Shown here: positions 7,903-15,657 of the stretch, piece after piece
Position numbering within the stretch: the first letter of the stretch is position 1
Layout of the letters: every line of letters begins with the position of its first letter
NCBI GenBank assembly: GCA_932222125.1
Contig: CAKNZJ010000260.1
Coordinates: 1-34,318 of the forward strand
DNA: 34,318 nucleotides
Direction of reading: 5' to 3'
Origin: an uncultured Clostridia bacterium
Lineage (GTDB): Bacteria; Bacillota; Clostridia; Oscillospirales; Oscillospiraceae
Made by a program: the position numbers and the translations under genes
Notes under the pieces: model-generated
The model's input: only the letters and a program-made list of their open reading frames with translations
What the model was told of the DNA's origin: nothing
The model's database searches: none

Positions 7903-8232
7903 TCATCCGTCACTGTTCTTTTTGCCCTTTTTCTCCCCGCTCTTTTCCCCGGCGGAGTTGGCGGCGTTCTCAGTAGCCTGCGTCCCCGTGCTGGAAACAG
8001 CCCACTTGGTAAACTCAATGCGAACCCGGTCAGCACCGGTCTCCAGAACAATCGTACTATCCTTAACCGCACAAATTGTGCCGGTGATCCCTCCGATGGT
8101 GGTGATCTCATCACCTGGTTTTAGGTTGTTACGCATCTCCTCAGCAGTCTTTTTCTTCTTGTTCTCCGGACGAATCAACAGAAAATAGAAGGCGGCGATC
8201 ATCACCACAATCATAACAATTTCCACAGGCAC
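7903..8232 (-). CDS. yajC: YajC, Sec translocase accessory subunit
   Basis: YajC is a small single-span membrane protein that associates with SecDF-YidC. The 109-residue product has one N-terminal transmembrane helix (IVMIVVMIAAFYFLLI) followed at once by the family's basic motif RPENKKKK, then the conserved cytoplasmic segment GDEITTIGGITGTI, and a low-complexity Lys/Ser/Gly tail. The GTG at 8232 is chosen because GGAGGA lies nine bases before it; the longer open frame adds 28 residues unlike YajC. It is followed by a hairpin and the TIGR04086 gene. secDF is not in this window. Confidence 0.93.
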   Translation of the reverse strand: MPVEIVMIVVMIAAFYFLLIRPENKKKKTAEEMRNNLKPGDEITTIGGITGTICAVKDSTIVLETGADRVRIEFTKWAVSSTGTQATENAANSAGEKSGEKKGKKNSDG

Positions 8233-8281
8233 AGTGCATCTTCCTCCATTGTCAAAGTTTGGGCAGTGTTTGCATAGGAAT

Positions 8282-8310
8282 ATTATAGCGGTTCCCGCCT
8301 GTAAATACAA
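8282..8310 (-). promoter_or_regulatory. Probable promoter for yajC
   Basis: In the 105-base gap after tgt the minus strand has TTGTAT (8305-8310), a 17-base spacer and a perfect TATAAT (8282-8287). The -35 is only partly consensus. Confidence 0.5.
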
Positions 8311-8337
8311 CCCCAAATTTTATCACAGCCCAAACCA

Positions 8338-9471
8338 TCACTCTGCCCGTCCCGCCAGCCGTTCTGAATACTCAACTCGGAATGGGGTGAACTCACCCGC
8401 CTCCAGGGCCTCCCGGATCTTCTCAAGCAGCCTGTTATAAAAGTATAGGTTGTGCATCACGGCCAGACGCATTGCCAACATCTCTCCGGCGGCGAACAGA
8501 TGGCGCAAATAGGCCCTGGAAAAATTCCGGCACACTGGACAGTCACACACAGGGTCAACAGGCCGCTCATCTGTCTTAAAGCGCTCATTCTTGATGTTTA
8601 ATGCGCCGTTCCAGGTGAACAGCTTCCCGTGGCGGGCATTGCGGGCTGGCATGACACAGTCAAAGAAGTCTACCCCCCGGGCCACCGCCTCAACGATATT
8701 GGACGGCGTTCCCACACCCATGAGATAGCGGGGTTTGTCCACAGGCATATGGGGCTCTACCGCCTCGATAATCTGGTACATCACATGGGTTGGCTCGCCC
8801 ACCGCCAAGCCGCCGATGGCATAGCCGCCGCAGTCGATCTTAGCGGTCTCCCGCATGTGCCACACCCGCAAATCCTCATAGGTGGCTCCCTGATTGATAC
8901 CAAAGAGAATCTGCCCCGGGTTGATACAATCGGGCAAAGCCTTCAACCGCTCATGCTCCCGCTTACACCGCTCCAGCCAGCGCAGCGTGCGCTCACAGGA
9001 TGCCTTGGCGTATTCATAGGGCGCGGGATTCTCTACACACTCGTCAAAGGCCATGGCTATGTCGCTGCCCAGATTGGACTGGATCGCCATGGACTCCTCC
9101 GGCCCCATAAAGATACGCCTACCGTCCAGATGGGAGGAAAATGTGACTCCCTGCTCCGTGATCTTCCGCAATCCAGACAGAGAAAATACCTGAAACCCGC
9201 CGGAATCTGTGAGCATTGGACCGTTCCAACGCATAAACTGATGCAGTCCCCCCATCTGACGCACCACGCTGTCCCCTGGGCGCAGATGAAGGTGATAGGT
9301 ATTGGACAGCTCGATCTGGCATCCGATTTCCTTCAAATCAAGGGCGGACAGCCCGCCCTTGATCGCCCCCTGTGTGCCCACATTCATAAAAACAGGAGTC
9401 TGCACCGTGCCGTGGGGGCAGGTAAATATCCCCCGGCGAGCTAGTCCCTCCGTTTTAATCACTTTAAACAC
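8338..9471 (-). CDS. tgt: Queuine/preQ1 tRNA-guanine transglycosylase
   Basis: Tgt exchanges guanine-34 in GUN anticodons of tRNA for preQ1, the committed tRNA step of queuosine synthesis. The 377-residue length is typical. Visible are the substrate-binding/catalytic Asp89 (LTDSGGFQVFSL), the likely nucleophile Asp271 (DFFDCVMPARNARHG), and the zinc site Cys309, Cys311, Cys314 and His324 (CDCPVC...YLRH). Translation starts at GTG 9471, seven bases after AAGGAG. It follows queA by 39 bases, in the usual queA-tgt order, so the two enzymes act in sequence. Confidence 0.97.
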   Translation of the reverse strand: MFKVIKTEGLARRGIFTCPHGTVQTPVFMNVGTQGAIKGGLSALDLKEIGCQIELSNTYHLHLRPGDSVVRQMGGLHQFMRWNGPMLTDSGGFQVFSLSGLRKITEQGVTFSSHLDGRRIFMGPEESMAIQSNLGSDIAMAFDECVENPAPYEYAKASCERTLRWLERCKREHERLKALPDCINPGQILFGINQGATYEDLRVWHMRETAKIDCGGYAIGGLAVGEPTHVMYQIIEAVEPHMPVDKPRYLMGVGTPSNIVEAVARGVDFFDCVMPARNARHGKLFTWNGALNIKNERFKTDERPVDPVCDCPVCRNFSRAYLRHLFAAGEMLAMRLAVMHNLYFYNRLLEKIREALEAGEFTPFRVEYSERLAGRAE

Positions 9472-9510
9472 AAAAAAACTCCTTCCGCTGAAAGGAATGG
9501 AACGCTCCTC

Positions 9511-10533
9511 TCATATGATAAACATCGCGTCTCCAAACGAGAAGAACCGGTACTGCCGCTCCACCGCCTGACGATAGGCCCCCAAGACATTCTCCCGGCC
9601 CGCCAGGGCTGACACCAGCATGATAAGGGTGGACTCCGGCAGGTGAAAGTTGGTGATCAGGCCGTCCAGCACCTTAAACCGGTAGCCGGGATAGATAAAG
9701 ATATCTGTCCACCCCGCCGCCGCCCTGAGCGCTCCATCCTCTCCCGCCCAGCTCTCTATAGTGCGGCAGGAGGTGGTGCCCACACAGATGACCCGGCCGC
9801 CATCCCGCTTGGTCCGATTCACCACATCTGCGGTCTCCTGAGGGATCACACAGTATTCCTCATGCATCTTATGCCGGCTCAGCTCTTCCGCCTTTACCGG
9901 ACGGAATGTGCCAAGCCCTACATGAAGTGTTACATAGCATACCTTTACACCCATTGACTGAATTTGCTCCAATAGCTCTTGTGTGAAGTGGAGTCCTGCC
10001 GTGGGTGCGGCAGCGGAACCATTCACCTTTGAGTACACCGTTTGGTACCGTTCCCGGTCCTCCAGCTCTTCTTTAATATAGGGCGGCAAGGGCATTTTCC
10101 CTAACCGTTCCAGCGTCTCCAAAAAGATGCCTTGATAGTCAAAGCGGATCAGGCGATTGCCTCCCTCCACCTCCCCGATGACTTCCCCGGTCAGTTCCCC
10201 TTGGCCAAAGGATATCTTCGCTCCAGAACGCAGCTTTTTCCCGGGCCGGACCAGGCACTCCCATATCTTGTTCCCACGGTCAATGAGAAGCAGTACCTCA
10301 CAGGCGCCACCTCCGGCACGCATACCGATGAGCCGGGCAGGCAGCACCCGGCTGTTGTTCACTACCAGACAATCTCCAGCACGCAACAGCTCAGGTAAAT
10401 TATAAAAATGAAGATGTCTGGTCTCTCCCGTCACCTTATCCAAAGCCAGCAGCCGGGACGTGTCCCGCCGCTCCAGCGGCGTTTGGGCGATTAGCTCTTG
10501 GGGTAGATCAAAATAAAAATCTGATGTTTTCAC
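9511..10533 (-). CDS. queA: S-adenosylmethionine:tRNA ribosyltransferase-isomerase
   Basis: QueA transfers and isomerises the ribosyl group of SAM onto preQ1-34 in tRNA, giving epoxyqueuosine. The 340-residue product begins MKTSDFYFDLPQELIAQTPL and contains the family segments RLLALDKVTGE, PLPPYIKE, GSAAAPTAGLHFT, VTLHVGLGTFRPV and LITNFHLPESTLIMLVSA. The GTG at 10533 is chosen: GGTGGGAT precedes it and its GTGA overlaps the stop of the upstream spoIID-like gene by four bases. The frame stays open upstream, but that lies inside the neighbour. Expression is thus probably coupled to the spoIID-like gene. Confidence 0.96.
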   Translation of the reverse strand: MKTSDFYFDLPQELIAQTPLERRDTSRLLALDKVTGETRHLHFYNLPELLRAGDCLVVNNSRVLPARLIGMRAGGGACEVLLLIDRGNKIWECLVRPGKKLRSGAKISFGQGELTGEVIGEVEGGNRLIRFDYQGIFLETLERLGKMPLPPYIKEELEDRERYQTVYSKVNGSAAAPTAGLHFTQELLEQIQSMGVKVCYVTLHVGLGTFRPVKAEELSRHKMHEEYCVIPQETADVVNRTKRDGGRVICVGTTSCRTIESWAGEDGALRAAAGWTDIFIYPGYRFKVLDGLITNFHLPESTLIMLVSALAGRENVLGAYRQAVERQYRFFSFGDAMFII

Positions 10534-12254
10534 ATATATCCCACCGTGATGCCAGTATAGTAGAACTGTAAAATTTCCAGATAAGTATGCCCAAGATTTG
10601 CCATGGCGTAAGCGCCCCACTGGCTCATGCCCACGTTATGCCCAAAGCCCTTACCGGAAAAGGTGAACGCCCCATTGACTGCTGTGACCCCTCCCCCAGA
10701 GTCGGTTCCTTGTCCAGGTTGGATTTGAATAGTGCTCCCGCTTCCATTGATAACATAGGGCGCCCCATTGACAGCCACCCGGTTCCCCTTTCCGTCAATG
10801 GCGTACAGGCCGGCGGCGCTGTCCAATGTCACCGAGCCGTTGATGGTAATTCCGCCCCCCGTTGGCTGGGTACTCCCTGGGCTTCCAAGCCAAAAATTAA
10901 ACGATGGCAGGCCCAGGCCAGAGTACACGCTGGCGCTTGTCGCTTTATAGATTTTACCAGTGCTGTCAGTGAAGGTAATGGTCTTTGGATTCCCAGCAGG
11001 CGTACGCTCACTCACCGCTGCCGAGACAATCGCACCGTTGACATTGTGCCTGGACAGCACCTTGGAAATAATCTGAGCGCTGGTAAATGTACGGGTCCAG
11101 TTGTTGTTTAACGTGGTGAGCGTGATCTCATATGGATCCTGCTTGCCGGTCAAATAGGGATAGCTACTCTGGTTACTTCCCCACACTACTGACACGCTCT
11201 CGCTGGCCCCGCCGTTGCTGGAATAGTAGAAGGTCTGGGCAACTGAGCCGCCGCTGATTGCCACCTGTCCCGCAGTCTGCTCCACCGCTTCGTCGGAATT
11301 GCTTCCCGCGCCGTTTCGTCCCCTGTATGCCTGACAGTGGGTGCTGCTGCAGATGTCAAAATGGTGGGCGCCATGTTTGGTGCCCAGTGTGATGGCATAG
11401 CTGCGGATCGCCACCGCCTGTGCCTTCATCGCCTCCATGGGCCAGCTAGTGCTCATTTCAGCGGGGAGCACACCCTTCACATAGTCCTCCAGTTCCAGAA
11501 TATTCACCACAGTCAAACTGCCGCCGTTGACCCGCTCAAAACGGAAACCGCCGTTATAAAGATAGCCTTTACTCCAGGTGGCGCACTTCTCCACGCCGGT
11601 TTGGATCGGTTCTATCCCAAGGCCAGTACTGGCCCCCTCATCATCATACTGGAACAGGATATTGCTTGTTTTGGTGGTCACCACACTAATTCCATATGCC
11701 GAGGTTCCTATAATCTTTGTTTCTACTCCAGTGGCAGCCAGTTCGCTCTGAAGTGCCTTGGCTCCGCTCTGCGTGACAAAATTACCAATCCTGGCATAAA
11801 AGCGCCCCCCGATATAGGCTGGAAATCCCCCTGAATACCGGCTGGCGGCAGCCTGCGCCTTGGCATAGCTGCCGTAGCTTTCGCTCAGCTGGAGATGATA
11901 GCATCCCACCGCTATGTTACTGGTTCCTGCCAAAGCCGTGTGATAGCTTGTATAACCGCCGTAGGAGCCATAGTAGACATTGGTTGTCTGTACCGCTGAA
12001 ATGGCGGTCTGTCCCGTACTACCCAACTCCACAAACTGGTTGGCGTTGTCATAATATCCAAATCGAAATCCGGCACCCACGCCATTTTCTAGATTGATCC
12101 CCTCCATCGCCCCAGTACCGTAGTGGAGGCCCACCCGAATGGTCTTGTTTCTGGCTGCCGCCGCTGACACAGAGGCTCTGCCGATTGGCAACAGTACCAG
12201 AACCACACAAAGAGCTACAAGTTGCACGAATTTTTTTCTCATGCGCTTCTCCAT
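10530..12254 (-). CDS. Secreted SpoIID/LytB-domain protein with SPOR-like segment
   Basis: The 574-residue product starts with a signal peptide (FVQLVALCVVLVLLPIGRASVSAAA). Residues about 120-200 (YGSYAKAQAAASRY, GGRFYARIGNF, ALQSELAATGVET) look like a SPOR peptidoglycan-binding repeat. From about residue 235 the SpoIID domain follows (LELEDYVKGVLPAEMSTSWP, EAMKAQAVAIRSYA, CQAYRG), and it closes at about 533 with GKGFGHNVGMSQWG. SpoIID family enzymes are lytic transglycosylases cleaving denuded glycan, used in spore engulfment; relatives act as amidase enhancers in vegetative cells. A low-complexity, beta-rich insertion sits at about 455-530. Start is ATG 12254 or ATG 12242; the second has GGAGAA at a better distance. 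Position before queA-tgt-yajC fits the clostridial locus. Whether it is the sporulation SpoIID itself is uncertain. Confidence 0.88.
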   Translation of the reverse strand: MEKRMRKKFVQLVALCVVLVLLPIGRASVSAAAARNKTIRVGLHYGTGAMEGINLENGVGAGFRFGYYDNANQFVELGSTGQTAISAVQTTNVYYGSYGGYTSYHTALAGTSNIAVGCYHLQLSESYGSYAKAQAAASRYSGGFPAYIGGRFYARIGNFVTQSGAKALQSELAATGVETKIIGTSAYGISVVTTKTSNILFQYDDEGASTGLGIEPIQTGVEKCATWSKGYLYNGGFRFERVNGGSLTVVNILELEDYVKGVLPAEMSTSWPMEAMKAQAVAIRSYAITLGTKHGAHHFDICSSTHCQAYRGRNGAGSNSDEAVEQTAGQVAISGGSVAQTFYYSSNGGASESVSVVWGSNQSSYPYLTGKQDPYEITLTTLNNNWTRTFTSAQIISKVLSRHNVNGAIVSAAVSERTPAGNPKTITFTDSTGKIYKATSASVYSGLGLPSFNFWLGSPGSTQPTGGGITINGSVTLDSAAGLYAIDGKGNRVAVNGAPYVINGSGSTIQIQPGQGTDSGGGVTAVNGAFTFSGKGFGHNVGMSQWGAYAMANLGHTYLEILQFYYTGITVGYM

Positions 12255-12281
12255 TTCTCCACTTCAAGAGAGCCAAATAAA

Positions 12282-12310
12282 TTGACACTTTAGTGTGATG
12301 ATGTTATAGT
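12282..12310 (+). promoter_or_regulatory. Sigma-A promoter of the asd-dapA-dapB operon
   Basis: TTGACA (12282-12287), a 17-base spacer and TATAGT (12305-12310) on the plus strand lie about 150 bases before the asd ATG. A small palindrome ACACTTTAGTGT overlaps the -35 and spacer and could be an operator. Confidence 0.7.
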
Positions 12311-12458
12311 ATCAATACGTTCACTGTTTTAAAGTCCATGTCGGCGCACTCCGACAGCGTCTCGACAGTATTGTTTATTATAACGCATAAACCCGCCTGG
12401 TTTCAACCTTATCTTCCAAAAATTTTGCGCCGGGCGGCTGGCTGGGAGGTCAAACCGT
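12311..12458 (+). other. Untranslated leader of asd
   Basis: About 148 bases between promoter and ATG. A short hairpin GTCGG/CCGAC (about 12342-12357) is visible and CCGCC/GGCGG can pair near the 3' end. I see neither lysine riboswitch core motifs nor a terminator, so regulation by attenuation is not supported. Confidence 0.35.
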
Positions 12459-13544
12459 ATGAAGCAGTATAAAGTGGGCATTATTGGCGCCACCGGTATG
12501 GTGGGCCAGCGTTTTGTCATGCTGATGGAACACCATCCCTGGTTTCGCCTAACCGTTGTTGCGGCCAGTCCCCGCTCTGCCGGCAAGCGGTATGAGCAGG
12601 CTGTAGCCGGCCGCTGGGCTATGGACGTTCCCATCCCTCAGGAAGCCAAGGACTTGGTGCTGCTCAGCGCTCAGGATGACGTGGCGAAGATTGCCGGACA
12701 GGTGGACTTTGTCTTTTCCGCCGTAGATATGAAAAAGGATGAGATTAAAGCGCTAGAGGAGGCCTATGCCAAGTGTGAATGCCCGGTGGTATCCAACAAC
12801 TCCGCCCATCGCTGGACCCCCGACGTGCCCATGGTGATCCCCGAGGTGAACCCAGAGCACATTGAGGTCATCCCTGCTCAACGCCGACGGCTAGGCACCA
12901 AGCGGGGCTTTATCGCGGTGAAGTCCAATTGCTCTATCCAGAGTTATGTCCCCGCCCTATCCCCCCTGCGGGAGTTCGGGGTGGAAAAAGTACTGGTGTG
13001 TACCTATCAGGCTATCTCCGGCGCGGGCAAGACCTTTGACACCTGGCCTGAGATGGTGGATAACCTCATCCCCTACATCGGCGGTGAGGAGGAGAAGAGC
13101 GAGCAGGAACCGCTGAAGGTGTGGGGCCGGGTGGAAAACGGCGTCATCGTCAACGCCGCAGGCACCTCCATTACTGCCCAGTGCCTGCGGGTGCCCGTAT
13201 CTAATGGACACACTGCCGCCGCCTTTGTTACCTTTAAAAACAAGCCCACCATGGAGCAGATAAAGGAGGCGTGGAAGCGCTTTAAGGGCCGAGCCCAGGA
13301 GCTGGACCTGCCCACTGCCCCCAAGCAGTTCCTCCATTACTTCGAGGAGCCGGACCGCCCCCAGGCCAAGCTGGACCGGGATCTGGAGGGGGGGATGGCT
13401 GTCTCCATCGGACGGCTGCGTCCCGATACCCAGTACGACTATAAATTCGTCTCCCTGTCCCACAATACACTCCGGGGTGCCGCCGGCGGTGGAGTTTTGT
13501 TGGCAGAACTGTTGTGTGCAGAGGGCTATATCCAATCCCATTGA
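12459..13544 (+). CDS. asd: Aspartate-semialdehyde dehydrogenase, archaeal/fungal-type
   Basis: The enzyme reduces aspartyl phosphate to aspartate semialdehyde, the branch point to lysine, diaminopimelate, threonine and methionine. The 361-residue protein begins with a Rossmann motif GIIGATGMVGQRF and has the catalytic Cys158 in KSNCSIQSYVPAL and His251 in VSNGHTAAAF. SNCSIQ, the total length and segments such as CTYQAISGAG place it nearer the archaeal/fungal branch than the usual Gram-positive form, which I judge from memory of the families. The ATG follows GGGAGG. It opens an operon with dapA and dapB, so its product feeds straight into the next enzyme. Confidence 0.94.
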   Translation: MKQYKVGIIGATGMVGQRFVMLMEHHPWFRLTVVAASPRSAGKRYEQAVAGRWAMDVPIPQEAKDLVLLSAQDDVAKIAGQVDFVFSAVDMKKDEIKALEEAYAKCECPVVSNNSAHRWTPDVPMVIPEVNPEHIEVIPAQRRRLGTKRGFIAVKSNCSIQSYVPALSPLREFGVEKVLVCTYQAISGAGKTFDTWPEMVDNLIPYIGGEEEKSEQEPLKVWGRVENGVIVNAAGTSITAQCLRVPVSNGHTAAAFVTFKNKPTMEQIKEAWKRFKGRAQELDLPTAPKQFLHYFEEPDRPQAKLDRDLEGGMAVSIGRLRPDTQYDYKFVSLSHNTLRGAAGGGVLLAELLCAEGYIQSH

Positions 13545-13584
13545 GTCTATACTGAGCTCCAATTATTTTTGAAAGGGTGTTTTT

Positions 13585-14472
13585 ATGCGTTCTCCTGTTT
13601 TTACCGGCGCCTGTCCGGCTTTGATCACCCCCTTTAACTCCAGCAACGCCATAGACTACGATGCCTTTGGCCACCTGATTGACACACAGATTGCCGCCGG
13701 TGTGGATGCGGTGTGCGTGTGCGGCACCACCGGTGAATCGGCTACCATGTCCATTCGTGAGCACATTGCTGCAGTGGAGTTCTGCGTCAAGCGGGTGAAT
13801 CATCGGGTGAAGGTCATCGCGGGAGCGGGGAGCAATGATACCTCCGCTGCCGTTTACCTGTCTCAGCATGCTCAGGACTCCGGCGCGGACGCTTTGCTCC
13901 ACGTCACCCCCTATTACAACAAGGCCAGCCAAACCGGACTAATCAAGCATTATGAGTACATCGCTGACCGGGTGGAGCTGCCCATCATCCTGTACAATGT
14001 GCCCAGCCGCACCGGGGTATCCTTCACCGCTGAGACTTACAAGGTCCTGAGCCAAAATCCAAAGATCAACGGCGTGAAGGAGGCCAGCGGCAACTTCTCT
14101 CTACTGGCTCATACCCGTTTCCTCTGCCCCAGCGATTTCTATGTCTGGTCTGGCAACGATGACCAAGTTGTGCCCATGATGGCCTTGGGCGCAAAAGGGG
14201 TTATCTCCGTGGCCTCTAACCTCATTCCGGAGGTAATGGTGAAGATGACACGTCTGTGTCTGAACAACGACTTCCAGGCCGCATCTCAGCTTCAGATCCA
14301 GTACATGGACCTCATTGACACCCTGTTCATCGAGGTCAATCCCATCCCCATCAAGGCCGCCATGAATCTATTGGGCATGAATGCCGGCGCTCTGCGGCTT
14401 CCCTTGTGCGATATCTCGGCAGATAACCTGAACATCTTACGCCAGTCCATGCAGAGGATGGGCCTGCTGTAA
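13585..14472 (+). CDS. dapA: 4-Hydroxy-tetrahydrodipicolinate synthase
   Basis: DapA condenses pyruvate and aspartate semialdehyde, the first step reserved for lysine/diaminopimelate. The 295-residue TIM barrel has the Schiff-base Lys165 (GVKEAS), Tyr137 and Arg142 (LYNVPSRTG), and CGTTGES at 46-52, which is the pyruvate-binding and proton-relay segment. It lies 40 bases after asd with AAAGGGTG as ribosome binding site and 12 bases before dapB. Diaminopimelate serves both cell wall and, as dipicolinate precursor, spores. Confidence 0.97.
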   Translation: MRSPVFTGACPALITPFNSSNAIDYDAFGHLIDTQIAAGVDAVCVCGTTGESATMSIREHIAAVEFCVKRVNHRVKVIAGAGSNDTSAAVYLSQHAQDSGADALLHVTPYYNKASQTGLIKHYEYIADRVELPIILYNVPSRTGVSFTAETYKVLSQNPKINGVKEASGNFSLLAHTRFLCPSDFYVWSGNDDQVVPMMALGAKGVISVASNLIPEVMVKMTRLCLNNDFQAASQLQIQYMDLIDTLFIEVNPIPIKAAMNLLGMNAGALRLPLCDISADNLNILRQSMQRMGLL

Positions 14473-14484
14473 CGGGAGGTGCCC

Positions 14485-15240
14485 ATGCGAAAGATAATTA
14501 TTTCCGGTTGCTGCGGCCACATGGGCCGTGTGGTGGCCGACATCTGCGCCTCCGATTCAGAGGTGGAGGTGGCCGCCGGCATCGACATATTGGGTCAGCC
14601 CATGGATGGGTTCCCAGTGTTCTCCACTCCCGCAGCCTGTGATGTGGAGGCGGCAGTGCTCATTGACTTCTCCCACCCTGCCGCTCTGGGCGGGTTGTTA
14701 GATTTCTGTGTCCAGCGCAGGCTGCCCATCGTGCTGGCCACCACCGGCTACGCAGAGGAACAGCTGGCACAGATTGACCAGGCTGCCCAGTCTATCCCTG
14801 TATTCCGCTCCGCCAACATGTCCCTTGGCATCAATGTGTTGATGGATCTGATTGGCCGTGCGGCTGCCCTGCTGGGGGAGGACTTCGATGTGGAAATCCA
14901 GGAGCGCCACCACCGCCGGAAGCTGGACGCTCCCAGCGGAACCGCCCTTATGCTGGCGAACGCCGCCGGCTCTGCCCTGCCCTATAAGCCGGAGTATGTC
15001 TATGACCGTCACAATGTCCGTAAGCCCCGGGATAGGCAGGAAATCGGCATCTCCTCTCTGCGGGGGGGCACCATCGTGGGCGACCACACCGTCATCTTCG
15101 CCGGACGAGACGAAGTGATTGAGCTGAGCCACCATGCCGCCAGCCGGGAGGTATTTGCCGTCGGCGCGGTGAAAGCGGCCAAGTTCCTAGCCGGGGTGGA
15201 GGCTCCTGGTATGTATGATATGTCCTACCTGATCCGCTGA
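14485..15240 (+). CDS. dapB: 4-Hydroxy-tetrahydrodipicolinate reductase
   Basis: DapB reduces the DapA product to tetrahydrodipicolinate with NAD(P)H. The 251-residue protein has an N-terminal Rossmann motif (IIISGCCGHMGRV) and the signature ERHHRRKLDAPSGTA at 140-154, holding the catalytic His142/His143 and Lys146. I start at ATG 14485: GGGAGG lies five bases before it, whereas the GTG at 14479 overlaps that site. The operon ends after this gene in a strong hairpin. Later genes for diaminopimelate synthesis are not in the window. Confidence 0.97.
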   Translation: MRKIIISGCCGHMGRVVADICASDSEVEVAAGIDILGQPMDGFPVFSTPAACDVEAAVLIDFSHPAALGGLLDFCVQRRLPIVLATTGYAEEQLAQIDQAAQSIPVFRSANMSLGINVLMDLIGRAAALLGEDFDVEIQERHHRRKLDAPSGTALMLANAAGSALPYKPEYVYDRHNVRKPRDRQEIGISSLRGGTIVGDHTVIFAGRDEVIELSHHAASREVFAVGAVKAAKFLAGVEAPGMYDMSYLIR

Positions 15241-15245
15241 ATATC

Positions 15246-15282
15246 AACAGGGCCGTCCCCGGCTGGGGGCGGCCCTGTTATT
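15246..15282 (+). terminator. Terminator of asd-dapA-dapB, probably bidirectional
   Basis: A GC-rich stem (AACAGGGCCG.CCCC with GGGG.CGGCCCTGTT, 15246-15279) is followed by TTATTTC. It lies in the 42-base gap between convergent dapB and the unknown gene at 15283 and can serve both strands. Confidence 0.85.
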
Positions 15283-15657
15283 TCATACCGTTCCAATCTG
15301 CCAGTCATCCTCATACACGATTTTACCGGGATGATTGGTCAAAACAATGTCATAAGGCACCTCATAGCGATCAAGCAGGTCAATCAATGGTCGGATATGC
15401 TCCAGCATCAAATCACAACACTCTGTTTTAAACCATGTCACTGCGCCGTCTGGATTGTCATTGTCCGCTCCATAAAAGGGCGGCTCCGGGAGATTCTCCA
15501 CAAACCATTGCCGGGTCTCCCAATACAACGCCTGATCCTCCTGGCTGTACATGCCGTTTCGCACCCTACGCCAATTCAGCACAAATATCCCCACCGGCTT
15601 TTGTGTCCGGTACGCAATCTCCCGTCCCTGAATGCGCAGGTATTTGGGCAACTTCAT
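15283..15657 (-). CDS. Unknown protein, translationally coupled to tyrS
   Basis: A 124-residue product I do not recognise. Its ATG overlaps the tyrS stop as ATGA, so translation is probably coupled; it then ends just before the shared terminator. It is soluble-looking, with no membrane span or signal peptide, rich in aromatic residues (VTWFKTECCDLM, ALYWETRQWFVE) and fairly acidic toward the end (IVYEDDWQIGTV). The single GREIAYRTQKPVGIF segment could be a beta-hairpin. A paired CC (near residue 80) is notable. Because the reading frame is intact, overlaps tyrS neatly and uses normal codons, I take it as a real gene. Function unknown. Confidence 0.75.
   Translation of the reverse strand: MKLPKYLRIQGREIAYRTQKPVGIFVLNWRRVRNGMYSQEDQALYWETRQWFVENLPEPPFYGADNDNPDGAVTWFKTECCDLMLEHIRPLIDLLDRYEVPYDIVLTNHPGKIVYEDDWQIGTV

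Noticed and set aside
8629..9444. 271-codon plus-strand frame opposite tgt
   Set aside because: Shadow of tgt, which has all catalytic and zinc-binding residues in the other strand.
12311..12458. Lysine riboswitch in the asd leader
   Set aside because: The leader is only about 148 bases, lacks the expected core motifs and shows no terminator or masking helix.
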